A stretch of 16,910 nt of DNA from an uncultured Clostridia bacterium. Its GTDB lineage: Bacteria > Bacillota > Clostridia > TANB77 > CAG-508. Made by a program: the position numbers and the translations under genes. The stretch covers positions 1 through 16,910 of the forward strand of contig CARPYP010000034.1 in NCBI GenBank assembly GCA_949045875.1, in the 5' to 3' direction. The notes beneath the pieces are model-generated. The model was not told the origin of the DNA and ran no database searches. It worked only from the letters and a program-made list of their open reading frames with translations. Of the stretch, positions 16,028-16,910 are shown piece by piece. Position 1 is the stretch's first letter. The number at the start of each line of letters is the position of its first letter.

Positions 16028-16483
16028 TTATACTATTTTTCCACATGCAATTTTTTTACCAGAATTCCCACTAGGTTGACTATTAAAATCATCAGGAGAA
16101 TCGTGAATAATTAAAGCCTTACCAATAATATCATCAATTTTAAACTTATTTATTAAAACAGTCATATATGCATAACCGTTATTTTCAATTAGAGGAGGTA
16201 AATCACCAGCATGAAATGGGTGAGGGCAATCATTAGGATTATAGTGTGTACCACTATTTGCAAATTCATCTTCTTTAGTACCAGTACAAGAATTACCACT
16301 GTGTATATGAAAACCAAAAAATCTACCAGTGCATTTAATCTTAGACTGTGGTAATCCATGAATTTTAGCAGTCAGTAAAACACCCTCTTTAGTTTCCTTA
16401 AAATATACCATACCCTTAATTCTAGGGTAATCTTTACCGCCTTTTATTATTGCTTTAGCATCATAAAAAAAATTTGAAAACAT
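16028..16483 (-). CDS. Copper/zinc superoxide dismutase family protein
   Basis: Cu/Zn SODs convert superoxide to oxygen and peroxide. The start at 16483 is chosen because GAGGTG (16496-16491) lies 7 bases upstream; a GTG at 16492 overlaps that site. In the 151-residue protein the metal ligands are visible: His59 and His61 (GFHIHSG), bridging His80 (GTHYNP), His88, His91 and Asp94 (CPHPFHAGD) for zinc, and His127 (IIHDSPDDF) for copper. Cys66 and Cys147 are placed for the structural disulfide. GNSGKKIACGKI is the typical C-terminal block. The zinc loop is short. No signal peptide is present, unlike most bacterial SodC, so a cytoplasmic or non-classical location is implied. It is convergent with the dockerin gene. 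Confidence 0.9.
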   Translation of the reverse strand: MFSNFFYDAKAIIKGGKDYPRIKGMVYFKETKEGVLLTAKIHGLPQSKIKCTGRFFGFHIHSGNSCTGTKEDEFANSGTHYNPNDCPHPFHAGDLPPLIENNGYAYMTVLINKFKIDDIIGKALIIHDSPDDFNSQPSGNSGKKIACGKIV

Positions 16484-16515
16484 ATATAACACCTCATTTT
16501 AAACCATATATTAAT

Positions 16516-16544
16516 ATAATATTCATTAAAAAAATATATGTTAA
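16516..16544 (-). promoter_or_regulatory. Promoter of the SOD gene
   Basis: On the minus strand TTAACA (16544-16539), a 17-base spacer and TATTAT (16521-16516), about 33 bases before the start codon. Confidence 0.55.
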
Positions 16545-16621
16545 ATGCAAAACAGGATAGAGGTAAATTTGTGTTTGTATGGAGGATGAATTTTTAGGTG
16601 AATTTAAAATTGTAGAGGAAA

Positions 16622-16832
16622 TGTAGGGGCGCACAGTGTGCGTCCGTGAAATAATAGGATTTTAAAATTATAAAATATTAAATAAATGTAGGGGCAGGCC
16701 TTGTGTCTGCCCATCGAAGATAGAAATTATAATATTTTTATTTATTATAAATATATTACATTTAATATTAAAATAAATAATACAAATTTAAAATTTCTGC
16801 AATTGGACGGACGCACACTGTGCGCCCCTACA
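16622..16832. mobile_element. Candidate MITE or palindromic repeat cluster with 26-bp inverted ends
   Basis: The arms 16622-16647 and 16807-16832 are perfect 26-base reverse complements, each beginning TGTAGGGGC at the outer end and each itself nearly palindromic around GCACA/TGTGC. A third unit with the same head lies inside at 16687-16712. The 159 bases between the arms are otherwise AT-rich and code for nothing. The GC-rich units contrast sharply with the surroundings. No clear target-site duplication is seen, so it may be a cluster of interspersed palindromic units and not a transposed element. Confidence 0.55.
16687..16712 (+). repeat. Internal palindromic unit with the shared TGTAGGGGC head
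   Basis: TGTAGGGGC is followed by a hairpin, GGGCAG (16692-16697) with CTGCCC (16707-16712), around a 9-base loop. Its head is identical to those of the two outer arms while its hairpin differs. Confidence 0.6.
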
Positions 16833-16910
16833 ATGGATTGCAATATTTCATAATAATATTTATGTTAAAATTTATTATATTTTTGAATCCCTCCACACAA
16901 CCCCAAATTT

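Noticed and set aside
11063..16606. A 15-base match between the gap at 11063-11077 and the region at 16592-16606
   Set aside because: It is AT-rich and short, with nothing shared in the flanks; chance is sufficient in this base composition.
1..16910. CRISPR arrays, tRNA or rRNA genes, transposase genes, phage genes
   Set aside because: None was seen: no regularly spaced direct repeats, no tRNA-like cloverleaf or rRNA stretch that I recognise, and no recombinase or phage protein motif in any frame.

Overview
The window looks like a chromosomal piece of a low-GC Bacillota, most likely an uncultivated, anaerobic Clostridia of the gut type. This is an inference from very AT-rich codon use, strong Shine-Dalgarno sites, Bacillota-type housekeeping genes (long HPF, PlsX-AcpP, NdoA/MazF), a GerS-like protein, an HD-GYP protein and a cohesin-dockerin locus.

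Layout: 1-677 is the 3' part of a dusB-type tRNA-dihydrouridine synthase, closed by a terminator. 678-1982 holds a membrane-anchored GerS/LolA-like protein behind a hairpin-rich leader, then a MazF/NdoA toxin gene whose reading frame is broken by one extra C. 2070-3008 (minus) is a stand-alone HD-GYP protein, divergent from plsX (3170-4195). acpP (4273-4512) and hpf (4711-5247) follow, each with its own near-consensus promoter. A ROK-family sugar kinase (5457-6354) is again split by one extra C. A 716-bp gene-free stretch ends in a strong extended -10 promoter for a three-gene surface locus (7071-15976): a secreted transglutaminase-like protein with a C-terminal dockerin, a membrane- or wall-anchored single-cohesin protein, and a 1608-residue NPCBM / transglutaminase-like / F5/8-type-C / Ig-like protein that also ends in a dockerin. 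A Cu/Zn superoxide dismutase gene lies convergently (16028-16483, minus). The window closes with a 211-bp structure bounded by a perfect 26-bp inverted repeat.

How the genes could work together: the anchored cohesin protein probably displays the two dockerin proteins on the cell surface, giving a small cellulosome-like complex that carries transglutaminase/cysteine-protease-fold domains and carbohydrate-binding modules instead of recognisable glycoside hydrolases.

The most unusual observation is in the coding itself. The two frameshifted genes (mazF and the ROK kinase) each break at an in-frame CGG codon, skipping the C restores the full conserved protein in both, and I find no other in-frame CGG codon in the roughly 4,800 codons of the window. 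That is compatible with CGG being unassigned and read through by +1 frameshifting, or with C-GGN being read as glycine. Two independent mutations or assembly errors remain possible.
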